Notes: generated by a model not told the origin, from the letters alone. A DNA stretch of 64,000 bases from Dromiciops gliroides (GCF_019393635.1 NC_057862.1:269466441-269530440), one strand, 5' to 3'; shown: positions 11,141-25,665, counted from the first letter of the stretch. Made by a program: numbers and translations.

Positions 11141-11530
11141 GACTGCAGAAAACAATTCTTTAAAAAATTCAGCTGGCCAAATGGAAAAAAAAAGGTACAT
11201 TATTTCACTGAAGAAAACAATGCCTTAAAAAATTCATTTGGCCAAATGGAAAAAAAGGTGCATAATCTCATTGAAGAAAACAATACCTTAAAAAATTCAT
11301 CTGGGGGGCAGCTAGATGGCACAGTGGATAGAGCACCGGCCCTGGATTCAGGAGTACCTGAGTTCAAATCTGGCCTCAGACACTTAAACACTTACTAGCT
11401 GTGTGACCCTGGGCAAGTCACTTAACACCAATTGCCTCACTAAAAAAAAAAATGCATCTGGCCAAAAGGAAAAAAAGGTGAATAATCTCACTGAAGACAA
11501 CAATGCCTTAAAAATTAAAATTGGACAGTT
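11141..11530 (+). repeat. 63-bp tandem repeats in ORF1 coiled coil
   Basis: Units at 11141-11205 (65 bp, with an A-run expansion), 11206-11268 (63 bp), 11269-11303 plus 11461-11488 (63 bp once the SINE and one copy of its duplication are removed), and a partial fourth from 11489. Each encodes roughly 'ENNxLKNSxGQMEKKV' and 21 residues equals three heptads, so unit changes preserve coil register. Confidence 0.85.
11304..11447 (+). mobile_element. CORE-SINE inserted in L1 ORF1
   Basis: Forward young-type SINE with 'GGGGCAGCTAGATGGC' head, B-box-like 'GAGTTCAAATC', CORE 'CTTACTAGCTGTGTGACCC' and tail 'TTGCCTCACTAAAAAAAA'. Flanked by a 13-bp duplication (AAAAATTCATCTG at 11291-11303; AAAAATGCATCTG at 11448-11460, one mismatch plus shift). 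Younger than the host L1. Confidence 0.95.
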
Positions 11531-12354
11531 GGAACATAAGGAATCCACGAGACACCAGGAATCAGTCAAGCAGAGTCAAAAGAATGAAAAAATAGAAGAA
11601 AATGTGAAATACCTCATTGGAAAGACAACTGATCTGGACAACAGATCCAGGAGAGACAATTTGAGAATTACTGGACTGCCTGAAAGCCATGACCAGAAAA
11701 AGAATCTAGACACCATATTCCAGGAAATTATTAAGGGGAACTGCCCTGATATCATAGAATCAGAGGATAAAATCATCATTGAAAGAATCCACCAATCACC
11801 TCCTTAAAGAGACCCCAAAAGGAAAACTCCAAGGAATATTGTAGCCAAATTCCAGAATTATCAGGTGAAGGAGAAAATACTCTAAGCAGCCAGAAAGAAG
11901 CAATTTAAATATCATGGAGCCACAGTCAGGATTGCTCAGGACCTGGCAGCTTCAACATTAAAGGACCGCAAGGCATGGAATATGATATTCCGGAAGGCAA
12001 AGGAGCTTGGATTGCAGCCAAGAATCTATTACCCAGCAAAAATGATCATTCTCTTTCAGGGGAAAAGATGGACATTTAATGACATTGGGGACTTTCGATC
12101 ATTCCTGATGAAAAGACCAGAACTGAATAGAAAATTCGATCTTAACATACAAGACTCAAGAGAAGTTTAAAAAGGTAAACAGAGGGGGAAAAAAAGGTTA
12201 CTCAATTAGGTTAAACTGTTTATATCCCTACACGGGAAGATAATACTCATAACTCTTAAGAATTGTAAATGTATTTGGGCAGAGAGAAGGACTTTACACA
12301 GAGGGTATAAATGTAAATTGTCTTTGATATGATGATACAAAGAAAATTAAGGGG

Positions 12355-12755
12355 TTAAAAAGGGAGTCTATGGGGAGGAGAGGAAAGGGGAGGTGGAATG
12401 GGGTGAATTATATCATATGAAGAGGTGAAAAAAACAAGCTATTACAATAGAGGGAAAGAAAGGAGGGGTGAACATTGTTTCAACCCTACTCTCATTAGAT
12501 TTGATTCAAAGAGGGAATAACATATATGTTCATTGGGATAAAGAAACTTAGCTCATTCTTTAGGGAAGAAAAAGGGGAAGGGAAAGGGGGGACTGATAGA
12601 AGGGAGGACAAAAGCAAGGGAGAATAGGGTAAAGAAAAGAGGGGGGGTGATAAAAAGGGAGGGCAGATTGGGGGAGGCAAGGGTAAGAAGTAAAACATCG
12701 CTGAGGAGAAATAGGGTGAAAGAAGGGGGGGGAAAGTACAAAGGGGGTAAATAGA
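12355..12755 (+). other. purine-rich inter-ORF region of L1
   Basis: About 400 bp of G/A-dominated plus strand (GGGGAGG, GGGGGAAAG runs) between ORF1 and ORF2. The reverse strand therefore shows misleading proline/serine/phenylalanine open frames at 12495-12817, which I reject as coding. A matching pyrimidine-rich block is at 25925-26330 in the opposite-strand L1. Confidence 0.8.
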
Positions 12756-16762
<4,007 letters not shown>

Positions 16763-16998
16763 TGGACTATATTCTTCTCACCAATGCAATGGTGCAGAAG
16801 AGCTCCAGGGAACTCATGATAGAATAGGATCTCCAAATCCAGGGGGGGAAAAAAAGAACTGTGGAGTATAGATGCTGAATGAACCATACTATTTCTTTTG
16901 TTTTTGGTGCTATTGTTTTTTCTATTTCGAGGTTTTTCATCATTGCTCTGATTTTTCTCTTATAACATGACTAATGCAGAAATATGATTAATGTTATT

Positions 16999-17021
16999 AT
17001 GTATATGTATATGTATATATA

Positions 17022-17097
<76 letters not shown>

Positions 17098-17098
17098 T
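16999..17098. repeat. (TA)n microsatellite in L1 3' UTR
   Basis: About 100 bp of almost pure TA, preceded by TATATG variants, in the 3' UTR of the full-length L1. It is the integration target of ERV-A; the TA tract continues on the other side at 20836-20880. Confidence 0.95.
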
Positions 17099-17470
17099 AG
17101 TAATGATTGGAATGACGCCACCTGCTGGAGACTTACTGTAGAAGAGTTCCACCCATGAAGCGAAGGTCTTTGAGGGCAAGACCATGCGTCTTTTCTTTGG
17201 CGTCAGGAAGTGACTCTGCCTAGTGGGAGGAGGAAGGAAGAGACTGGCGCTCGCTCTCACTCTCTTTCCTGAGGACTCTGGCGGAGAAGGGAGGTAGAAA
17301 TGTGCTTTCCCTTTAATAGATAGGAATCTAGGCCTTTCTCTCTCTTTTTACCAAATTCTTATTCTCCTTAATAAATGCTTAAAAATGTAACTCTTGCTAA
17401 AGCTTATAATTTATTGGCAACCACTCATTAGATATTTTAGACAGACTAGCTAGAATTTTAGCCCTTAACA
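17099..17470 (+). repeat. ERV-A 5' LTR
   Basis: 372 bp with AATAAA at 17370-17375 and end CCCTTAACA. Its first base is A where the 3' LTR has T, so the canonical TG has become AG. The other two differences from the 3' LTR are C against T at a CpG near 17115 and T against C at a CpG near 17386. Confidence 0.95.
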
Positions 17471-17473
17471 GAT

Positions 17474-17515
17474 GGCTGACCACGAAGAGGTCAGCTAAAC
17501 CTCAGTCTTCTGATC
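17474..17515 (+). promoter_or_regulatory. ERV-A primer-binding site, tRNA-Arg type, extended
   Basis: TGGCTGACCACGAAG starts 3 bases after the 5' LTR, the normal place for a primer-binding site. It matches the complement of the 3' end of vertebrate tRNA-Arg (UCG type, ending ...CUUCGUGGUCG-CCA) except for one inserted T. Further on, CCTCAGTCTTCTGATC (17500-17515) matches, with one difference, the complement of the variable-loop and anticodon-stem part of the same tRNA, at about the right distance. The tRNA sequence is from memory. Confidence 0.6.
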
Positions 17516-20440
17516 TTCTGGTTGGGTAAGAAATTTCCCCTACCCTCTCCCTTTAACTGCTAAGTACTGGCGTACTGGCTGTGTTTTCCCTTTAAATTTT
17601 TTTCAAATGGACCTTTTAAACTCCCTAATTACCCTATTTTTGATTTTAGTCTGTTTAACCAGACAAATGGAAGATAAGATCATGTTAATGCTTAGTTTTT
17701 GTGGATTTTCTATTTTTATTTTTGTTAGAAGAGCCAGGGATGTACTCACACAAGGAAATATCTCCCCCTCTCCCAACCATGCTTTTTCAGAGAAGCCTGA
17801 AGAGATTCCTGCAGCTTTTCCCAGTTCTAACACTAATTGTTGTTCTAATTTTGCTTGCCTCGGGGCAACGACCCAACCTCTAGAAGTTTTTAATCTCCTA
17901 GGCCTGGAGGCAAAGTGGGGGAAGAGGAAGGCAGGCCTGAGTTCAAAATCAAATCTGATTCAAATTGTGCTGGTCCCTCCCCTCCTCTCCAGACCCCACC
18001 TTCTACTCCTCCCATGGCCAAGCCCATTGATTCCCTGACCTGGGAAGTCCAGAGATCTAATGGGCATGCGCAACTTTCTCTAACTATATTTGCAGCTTCA
18101 GACTCAGCCCTTCCCCAGCCTGGCTGTGCTTCTGAGACAACCTTAGAAAACCCTTTAAATTCCAGATATGCTTGTTTTCTTCATAATTTTGCTAACCTGT
18201 TTTTGTTTTTAATTAGTAATCTTATAAATCATTTGTATGGTGAAAAGACTGACGGACAATATAGAGGGGTTAAAGAAGAAAAACTTAAGCTGAATAAGAA
18301 TGACAATCATCAACATAGTTCAAGACTCCACTTCTTTTGCCATGGAAGGGTATATATTTTACAGAAATGTAGAAGTAAATAGCAAGGTACTGATATGAGT
18401 ATTGGGGATTTTAGATACCGGAATCAAAAGTGTTCTGAATTCACTCAGAGTGATAGTATCAGTTCAGAGGTTACATAGGATTTCTATGCTATTACATATA
18501 CATTTTGAAATTAATGGTATGGGTTTATTTTCATAGAGATTTTCATGCTCTTGAGATTGTGTCTTATACTTAGTTTTTAAAATGAGAATATTTGTAAAAG
18601 CCTTTTATAGTCATGTGATCAAGTTTATATTTTATAATACTCTTATTAATATTAAGTTCATATTCATTTAGAGTTCCTTAGTTTGAATTTCATTGTCTTT
18701 TATTGTTCCATGTGTATTTTCTTCTATTCATTTGTCTATCTAATTTTGAAACATTGCAAGATGGTTTTGATTTCATAATACAATATTAATCCTGGGAGTA
18801 TTGTGCTCCCATATTCTGAGTTGTTTGTTTTTGTTATTTTTTCTCACCTGACTATTTGATCAAACTCTTTAAAGCATTTCACTGGCAAATTGGTTGCCAT
18901 GGCAAGTGTAAATTGATTCTAGAAGTATTATTTTTGATAAGCATATTTAAAAAAAGAGAGGGGAACATTTGTAAAAGTTTTCTTTTTTCAAAAAAAAGTT
19001 TTCTTTGAGATTCTGTTGTGCTTTAACTTGTATTTAAATATGTTCTGATTTTCCACAAAAGTAATTGTATACTAAATAAAAAAAGGGGGTATTATTTGAA
19101 ATTGTTGCATAATTATATATTGTGTTCTGAGTCAAGATGTATTCACATTTTTTGCAATCATTTATTATCCTCAATTTTAAAATCCATATGAGACTTGGAT
19201 TATGGGAACTTATCATTTAAGACATTAATTGCCTTTATTCTGAGTTATCAGATGCCAGTTGGCCAAGATGCCATCCAATCACAAGAGGAATACATGCAAG
19301 AGCAGACACTGAACTGTTGAGGGGAGACATGCATGAAGTCAAGGTATGGCCAAGGGAACGGCTTTTGACAAATGTTGAGGTTGGATTCTCTTGGTTTAAT
19401 GTTTTATTTTCTTTTCCCCCACAATACTGCACAGATGGCTGGAAGTATTCATCCCACCCATCTCATTCTACACCTGGCTTCTATGGCCCCTCCTATATGC
19501 CTGATGCCATGGACATCTCAATCCCATGCATCTGATTAAGTCTGACTCAGTTTCCTCCAATATGTCCTGTGGCATGGACATATATTCCATCCACCTATTT
19601 TAAGCCTGGCATACTGCATGGGCAGTACATATTGCTCAAGTGTGGGAATGCTCATATCCCATCATTTCTTTGTTCTTTTATGGTAACCCCCATAATTATC
19701 TCAGGTGTCATGATAAATACAGTGTTGAATTTGGCCTTGACATCTGTTACCAATTATATTAGATTTTAAAAATTCTCATAATGGCATGAGGATAATTAGG
19801 CAGATGATGCAAAAAGTGATGAAACAAAGATAAAAATTATTTTTAAAAATTAATATCGCAGCAATTGTCTTCTCAATTACCCTCCATAAGGGGGGGACTA
19901 TATTAATATTAATTTTAAAGAATGTTTCAATTTTTGTTTTATTATATGTTTCATGTGTAACAACCAAGATTCTGAATTCAGTTTGACATGTTTTTGAGAA
20001 CTTTCATTGTTTGATTTGATTATTGACAAAGCTATTTTAAAGTTGTGTTAAGCTCAATTTTGTAGGAAATTTTCCTGGTTGATTACCAGCATCCACACAT
20101 CAACCCCTGAAAAGACTTCCATTCCACGACTATACCTAGAGGACATCTGAGAAAAGACTTTCAGAGACTTTAAATGAACAGTTTTGTTTTGGTTGTTTTT
20201 TTTTTTTTTTCTCTTTTCTCTTTCTGTTATAATATACACCATCTGTAACATGTACTCTCTATAGAGGCCCTCCCTTTGCAATACCAATGTCAAAGCGTCG
20301 GTTCATGAGGACAAAAAATTGCCCCTCTGGACAAAACTTTCCTCTCTTCCTTTTCTATATTGTTATTAACATATTGTTAGTTAGCATAGGTTATTATATT
20401 CTGTTATTTTTGACTGTTTCATCAAGGAAACATACTGTTT
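17516..20440 (+). other. ERV-A internal sequence, no recognised coding domains
   Basis: The first 850 bp has moderate GC and two overlapping open frames (17607-18038, 17915-18382) with proline/serine-rich stretches such as 'PSPPLQTPPSTPP', which could be a degraded gag-position leader, but no matrix, capsid or zinc-knuckle motif is visible. 18400-19230 is AT-rich and non-coding. 19318-20440 is the block shared with ERV-B. Confidence 0.55.
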
Positions 20441-20442
20441 CT

Positions 20443-20463
20443 TGAGGAAACAAAGCGGGGAAC
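20443..20463 (+). promoter_or_regulatory. ERV-A polypurine tract
   Basis: GAGGAAACAAAGCGGGGAAC, almost all purine, lies directly before the 3' LTR start TGTAATG. It is the expected primer for plus-strand synthesis. Confidence 0.75.
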
Positions 20464-20835
20464 TGTAATGATTGGAATGATGCCACCTGCTGGAGACTTA
20501 CTGTAGAAGAGTTCCACCCATGAAGCGAAGGTCTTTGAGGGCAAGACCATGCGTCTTTTCTTTGGCGTCAGGAAGTGACTCTGCCTAGTGGGAGGAGGAA
20601 GGAAGAGACTGGCGCTCGCTCTCACTCTCTTTCCTGAGGACTCTGGCGGAGAAGGGAGGTAGAAATGTGCTTTCCCTTTAATAGATAGGAATCTAGGCCT
20701 TTCTCTCTCTTTTTACCAAATTCTTATTCTCCTTAATAAATGCTTAAAAACGTAACTCTTGCTAAAGCTTATAATTTATTGGCAACCACTCATTAGATAT
20801 TTTAGACAGACTAGCTAGAATTTTAGCCCTTAACA
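20464..20835 (+). repeat. ERV-A 3' LTR
   Basis: 372 bp, begins TGTAATGATTGG and ends CCCTTAACA, AATAAA at 20735-20740. 369 of 372 bases agree with the 5' LTR by reading the two side by side. Confidence 0.95.
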
Positions 20836-20910
20836 ATATATATATATATATATATATATATTGTTTACATATATATATATGTAAAACCTATATCAGATTA
20901 CCTCCTGTCT

Positions 20911-20940
20911 AGGGGAGGGGGGAGGGAGGGGAGGGAAGGA
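20911..20940 (+). other. G-rich tract of L1 3' UTR, quadruplex-capable
   Basis: AGGGGAGGGGGGAGGGAGGG followed by more G runs contains at least four G-runs of three or more with one-base spacers, meeting the usual G-quadruplex pattern. G-rich 3' UTR tracts are a known feature of mammalian L1. Confidence 0.8.
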
Positions 20941-21052
20941 GAAAAATCTGAAATTGGAAAGCTTGTATAAACAAAAGTTGAGAACTATCTTTACATGTAA
21001 TGGGAAAAAAATAAATACTTCATTAATTAAAAAAAAAAGAATATTTGATAGA

Positions 21053-21284
21053 AGGTGCAAGTAAATAGGAAGCTTGAACACAGCATAGCAACTGGTAATA
21101 ATAAGCAGAGGTCTAGGGTTGTCTGGTGGCCAATAGCACAGGACCTAGACATAAAGATTAGGGCTTAGTACTGTTAAAATATTTTTTACTGAATAACTTG
21201 CTGGGGTCTAATCTAACTGGGGGCCTAATCTGTGGATGTTTGACTGGCTGGCTATCTGACTGCTATTAATTTCCTAAGCCAATC
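21053..21284. other. short unassigned flank
   Basis: Sequence between the L1 right duplication and the next LTR. If LTR-C is a 5' LTR, then 21170-21284 would be its internal leader on the minus strand, but I see no clear primer-binding site. Confidence 0.3.
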
Positions 21285-22243
21285 TGTTAGGGTCTTTAAA
21301 AAATTTCTCCACACTGCTCAGCTCCCAAACTGATAAGCAAATGATGAAAAAGGCTCTTAATTAAATAATCAAAGCAGAGTTTATTTATAAAAATCAATGT
21401 AAAAGATAAGGGTAAAGAAATGCAAATTATACTACCTGTCTGCTTTTAATATAATGAGGGCTGTTGCCGCCTCTTGCCTGAGGGTATGCTGCTTGGACCA
21501 GTTTGCCTCCAGGTTTCTCCAACTTTCACTCTTTTTCTTCTTCACTCTGGCTCCCCTGAGCTTTCACTACTTGCTCTGTCCTCTGTCCGCCCCCCTCAGC
21601 GTCTCTTCTATCACCTCCTTGTGTTCTGTAGTCCTCCAGCATCCTCTTTCTGTCTGTCCTCTTTCACTGAAAAGCCCCCTGCTTACTCTTTAACTTCTCT
21701 CTTACTACTGTAGCCTCAGTCTCCTTAGTAACCCCCCTTTCTGTACTGTTGTGATGAACCCCAAAGTGCTTCTTCTCTCACCGACCTCCTTGCGTCCTCC
21801 TAGTCCTCCAGCATCCCCCTTTCTGTCTGTCCTCTTTCTGTCCTTCCTCCAGTGACCTCCCAGCATCTCTACCTTCTCCTTAGCTTTATCTCTGTCTTTG
21901 CCAGTCCCTCTCTTTACGTAGCCTCAGTCTCCTTAGCATCCTTGTAGCAGCCTCCTTCTGTTTGTCCTTTCTCTCTGTCCAATCTCCCTCACTGTTTAAC
22001 TACCCAGTATATATCTTCCTTCTCTCCCCTCAAACCTCAGGCTCCCTGTGCCCCCGCACATGCCAAGCCCAGGATCTCCATCCACCTGGCTGGGATTTCT
22101 TAAGGCCCACGGAGCTTTTCAGCTCTGCTGAAGCAGAGGGAGAGGGGCCCCAGCCCCTCTTACACAGAAAAAACCTCTGAGGGCCTAGGGCTTTTTATTC
22201 TCAGCCCAAAGGCAGAATCCCCAAATCACAATAAATTCCCACA
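21285..22243 (-). mobile_element. LTR-C, retroviral LTR
   Basis: On the minus strand it starts TGTGGGAATTTATTGTGATT (right edge 22243) and ends near ...ACCCTAACA (left edge 21285), followed by GATTGG as in LTR-D. The complement of AATAAA is at 21380-21385. The opening block resembles LTR-D (shared 'TGTGATTTGGGG'), so both belong to related families. A central duplication of roughly 180 bp ('GTCCTCCAGCATCC', 'CCTCAGTCTCCTTAG' occur twice) explains its 959-bp length. Open frames here are composition artefacts. Confidence 0.65.
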
Positions 22244-22985
22244 GTACCCTAAACCAGACCTAGAATAATTGATTGAAGCATAGCAATGATAAAACAGGGG
22301 CCTAGTTATTAGAATGGAATTTTAAGGCAAGAGCTTGATCATAAGAGCCAAGCTACCCAGACTAGTATATAGTTGGTCTAATTAGTTAAGAAACAGAGTA
22401 GTTGTCATGCTAAATCACAGACAGAGGAATTCTTATATTTTTCTTGCCTAGATGATGGAACCTATCCTTGAAGGCTTAATGGTGAAAGCTATGAGAACCA
22501 GAGGTTCATTCAGTTTATTCATTTGTAAAGTGAGGTGATTCAACTTAATTAATTTAAGGGATTCTTAGTATCTGGACCACGAACTTAAAAATATGTTTTG
22601 ATAACTATATTTCAATATAATTGGTTTCCTTTATAATCCTCCATATTTTATTTTATGCATTTAGAAATATTGTTTTGAGAAAGGGTCCAGAGCATTCACC
22701 AAATTGATGAAGGGATTGATGTTACACAAAAAAGCTCAGGACCAATATCATACGGTAAGTAGAAAAGCTAGGCCCTGAACCCAGGACCTCTACTCTCAGT
22801 CATATGATCCTAGTCTTTCTTTACTGCATGATACCAACTCCAGAATTAGTGTTCAGATGGATCATGTGTCAGAAGTGGAATAAACGTTAGAAAATAATTC
22901 CCTAACTTTACAAAGAGGTGAGTTTTCAAAGGTTACAGATGTCACATAGTAAGCTACTGGCAGAATTAGAACTAGAATTAAGTTA

Positions 22986-23106
22986 TATTTATATGTATAT
23001 GTGTGTGTGTGTATATCTATCTATCTATCTATCTATCTATCTAGATATACACACACACACACACATATATATACATACACACATACATATACATACACAC
23101 ACATAT
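22986..23106. repeat. compound GT / TATC / AC microsatellite, self-complementary
   Basis: (GT)n then GTATATCTA with (TCTA)n, then TAGATATACACAC with (AC)n. The left GT arm with TATATCTA is complementary to the right TAGATATA-AC arm, so the tract can form a hairpin with the TCTA array as its loop. Confidence 0.8.
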
Positions 23107-24183
23107 AGTTCATAGCAAAGTGTCTGACATAATAGGAGCTACATAAATGCTATTATTGTTATCATCATCATCACCATGATCTTTTGGCTTCTCTAATTTT
23201 CTTTTTTGCTCAAAATGAGCCATGTTAATTGGTTTGATCAGTTGAGAATCCAGAAATTTCTAGACAAGGCAGATGGAAATATTCGGGCAGCAGATGTTAT
23301 TGATACAATGCAGCCACACAGTCATTTAGTGTAGGTATAATAATGTTTGGTAATTATGGGGCTTAAGTGGTAGCTAGCTATGTCTTGAAGGGAAGGGGTG
23401 GTGGTAGGCTAGGATGGAGGAGAAAAAGTATCAGAGTGAAGGGAAGAGGCAGGGAAGTTCTAGGATAGGCTAAGGTAACCCAACAAGATGAGTGAATACA
23501 TTTGTTGACAAGTAGTAGACAGGGATGTAGTTAGCAAACCCTTCAGGATAAGACAATAAAGGGTAAGAATTTATAAGCATGTGAAAGCATAAGATCAACA
23601 GCAACCCACTTTTCAAGGTTTCAGGTACTGTCTGGATTTTATTGAGATCAAGAGTCCCCAGATTCAGGAAGCAAAGGAATGTATTTGGATAAATGGAATA
23701 TCTGAACACCAAGGATATTAATTATCTCTCCTTGTCTTCCAGGACCTTCTCTCTGATTTGTTCTGATTTACCCCTTCAGCTGCTAGTGATTTTCCTTCTA
23801 AGGTTTCTTTCTTGAGTCAAGTTTGACTCAGGTAAGTCTAGTGATTGGATTGGAATTAAAGGAGACATTCATAGACTATCAAACCTTTAACAAAAAAAAA
23901 TATTACTTAAAAGTAGTGTAAAGGGGATTGGGAATCAACCTAGGTAATTACCCCCACACTACTTAGAATAACTAACAAGCTTCTATGCCTTGATACCTTT
24001 GTCAGGTGAGAACATATCTCAATAGAATCAATTAAAAGTATGAACTAGGTATAAACAAGGCCTAGACATTAATCAATCAAAAAATATTTCAATTAGACTT
24101 GACAGGAAGTCTGTTTATATTGGATGAGGGACTTGGTCACACTCTATGAATCTTTAGAACCCAGGAGATTCAAGTGTCTAGTA

Positions 24184-24246
24184 GGAGATAGACAGAGACA
24201 GAGAGAGACAGAGAGAGAGACAGAAAGTCAGACAGACATAGAGATA
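24184..24246. repeat. GACA/GAGA simple repeat
   Basis: Purine-dominated imperfect GACAGAGA repeat of about 60 bp. Confidence 0.8.
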
Positions 24247-24929
24247 TCCTTGAGAAGGAATCTACTGGCAAGAAGGAGAATGTATTAGTCTTTGCTTTGG
24301 TCTCCTTCCCTACTCCCAACTGGACAAAGACCTACCAAACTTAGGAAAACTGGATGATTTGGACTTCTTTTTTGTCAATGTTCTTTAGCCAGAAGTAGTT
24401 GATAGTAATGTCTGTATCAAGAACTAAGGATAATCTGGATGAGGAAAGGCAGCCTCAAGGCCTTTACAAAGAGCCAACCCAGTTTATGCCATATTTAAGG
24501 AGAACATTTTGAGGACTCCAGCAAAAGGATGCCCAAGAGCTATGAGTTACCCCTTTTGCTATATGTACTCTAAGCTTGAGCTCATTTTCTCTTGGACTCT
24601 CTGTGGGAGAGCAAGTCTGGTACTTTTGTATAGTTGTCTTGTGTCAACTATAACATCATAGTTAATACCTATTTTAAAAACTGTTTTGCTTGCTGACCGA
24701 TGTCAATGGACAATCATGGGGGAATAACATACTAATGAGAACCCATGAGGCATAGCATTAGAAGAGATACCTCCAACTCCTCAGGGTCAGGCTTAGAACC
24801 ATAAATGGACAGCATAGGCAGCCAGTGATTTTCAGTTTTGAATTTATGTGATGAATATTATTAGAATCTATGGTCAATGGAGGAAAGAAGGTGGCTTTCA
24901 TCTTCCTGGATGGATGTGGCTATTTATTT

Positions 24930-25545
24930 ATTTATAGTTTCCCCCACCTTACATGTAAAAACAAATTGTAACATCAATTTTTAAAACTATGTGTTCTGGG
25001 GGCAGCTAGGAGGTTCAGTGGATAGAGCACTGGCCCTGAATTCAGGAGGACCTGAGTTCAAATCTGGCCTCAGACACTTGATACTTAATAGCTGTATGAC
25101 CCTGGGAAAGTCAATTAACCCTCTTTGCCCTGCCCCCAAAAGCAAAACCAACAACCCCCCCCCCAAACCCAGACCCTTTGTATTCCAAATTCTCTTCTTT
25201 CCTCCCTATCCTCCCTTAAGAACTTAAGAAATTCAATATAAGTTATACATGTGCAGACATGCAAAACATAACAGGCAAAAAAACTTTAGAAAAAGGAACT
25301 AACAGCAACAACAAAATATACCTCCATCTGTTCAAATACCTTCAGTTCTTTCTATGTAGATAGATTGCATTTTTCATAAGTCCTTCAGAGTCATCTTGGA
25401 TCATTGTACTGCTGAATATAACTGTCTTTCCCAGCAGATAATCTTACAATAGTGCTGTTATTTTGTATACACTACATTTCACTTTGCATCAGCTCATGTA
25501 AGTCTTTCCAGGTTTTTCTGATAGCATTCTGCTCATTTTTTAATA
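24930..25545 (-). mobile_element. LINE-1 3' end with SINE
   Basis: Minus-strand L1 3' UTR ('TTTCCCCCACCTTACATGTAAA', interrupted by the SINE at 24998, then the CT-rich complement of the G tract at 25193-25215) running to the ORF2 C-terminal region near 25500 ('AAGTCTTTCCAGGTTTTTCTGA'). Confidence 0.75.
24998..25163 (+). mobile_element. CORE-SINE in L1 3' end
   Basis: Forward copy, somewhat diverged (AGGAGGTTCAGTGG in the A-box region; CTTAATAGCTGTATG in the CORE), tail of C-rich then A-rich sequence. Confidence 0.85.
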
Positions 25546-25665
25546 GTAAACTACATTTATATAGTACTTTAAAGGGAGATTTCCTTGCAAAACACCCATG
25601 AAGTTGATTATTGCAACAAAAATAATAGCTAACATTTATATAGTACCTTATACCTGACAAAAATA
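25545..25665 (-). mobile_element. MIR-like 3' end fragments
   Basis: Two successive blocks resembling the complement of a MIR 3' end: 'TACATTTATATAGTACTTTA' and 'AATAGCTAACATTTATATAG', about 80 bp apart. Short and diverged. Confidence 0.45.

Larger units (their letters stand above)
10855..12170 (+). pseudogene. LINE-1 ORF1 (RNA-binding chaperone), disabled
   Basis: ORF1p normally trimerises by a coiled coil and coats L1 RNA. The N-terminus is open (10855-11079, beginning MSKKQKRALSIES). A coiled-coil region follows, made of 21-codon tandem units (11141-about 11530). Then come the RRM region (the motif 'NRSRRDNLRITGLPE' is encoded near 11640-11685) and the C-terminal domain (11982-12170, with 'QGKRWTFNDIGDF'). 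Breaks: a frameshift near 11060-11080, an A-run expansion in the first coil unit, a SINE at 11304-11447, and stops at 11805 and about 11888. Without the SINE it would be about 386 codons, longer than human ORF1p (338), the extra length coming from the repeats. Confidence 0.92.
17099..20835 (+). mobile_element. ERV-A: young, non-autonomous endogenous retrovirus
   Basis: A 3.7-kb LTR element: 5' LTR 17099-17470, primer-binding region from 17474, internal 17471-20463, polypurine tract before 20464, 3' LTR 20464-20835. The LTRs differ at three of 372 positions. The internal part is about 3 kb and AT-rich, and I find no gag, protease, RT or integrase motif. Frames at 17607-18038 and 17915-18382 are open but unrecognisable. 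It must therefore have been mobilised by proteins from elsewhere. It sits in the (TA)n tract of the L1 3' UTR, so the target duplication cannot be told from the repeat (ATAT on both sides). The internal part from about 19318 is shared with ERV-B at 7850-8886. Confidence 0.9.
22244..24929. other. old sequence with microsatellites, no gene seen
   Basis: No young SINE or L1 in 2.7 kb, which is unusually clean for this window. Only scraps are recognisable: MIR-like 3' end at 23110-23160 and perhaps a MIR body at 22890-22980. Frames such as 23470-23712 (minus) have no motif. Confidence 0.4.

Noticed and set aside
16997..17260. Minus-strand 87-codon frame with Tyr-Ile repeats
   Set aside because: Combines a TA microsatellite and the ERV-A LTR; the same LTR frame recurs at 20422-20625.
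17607..18382. Overlapping frames after the ERV-A primer site as gag
   Set aside because: No capsid or zinc-knuckle motif; position alone is not enough.
22918..23115. Open frame of alternating Thr/His/Ile/Tyr residues
   Set aside because: Translation of a microsatellite.
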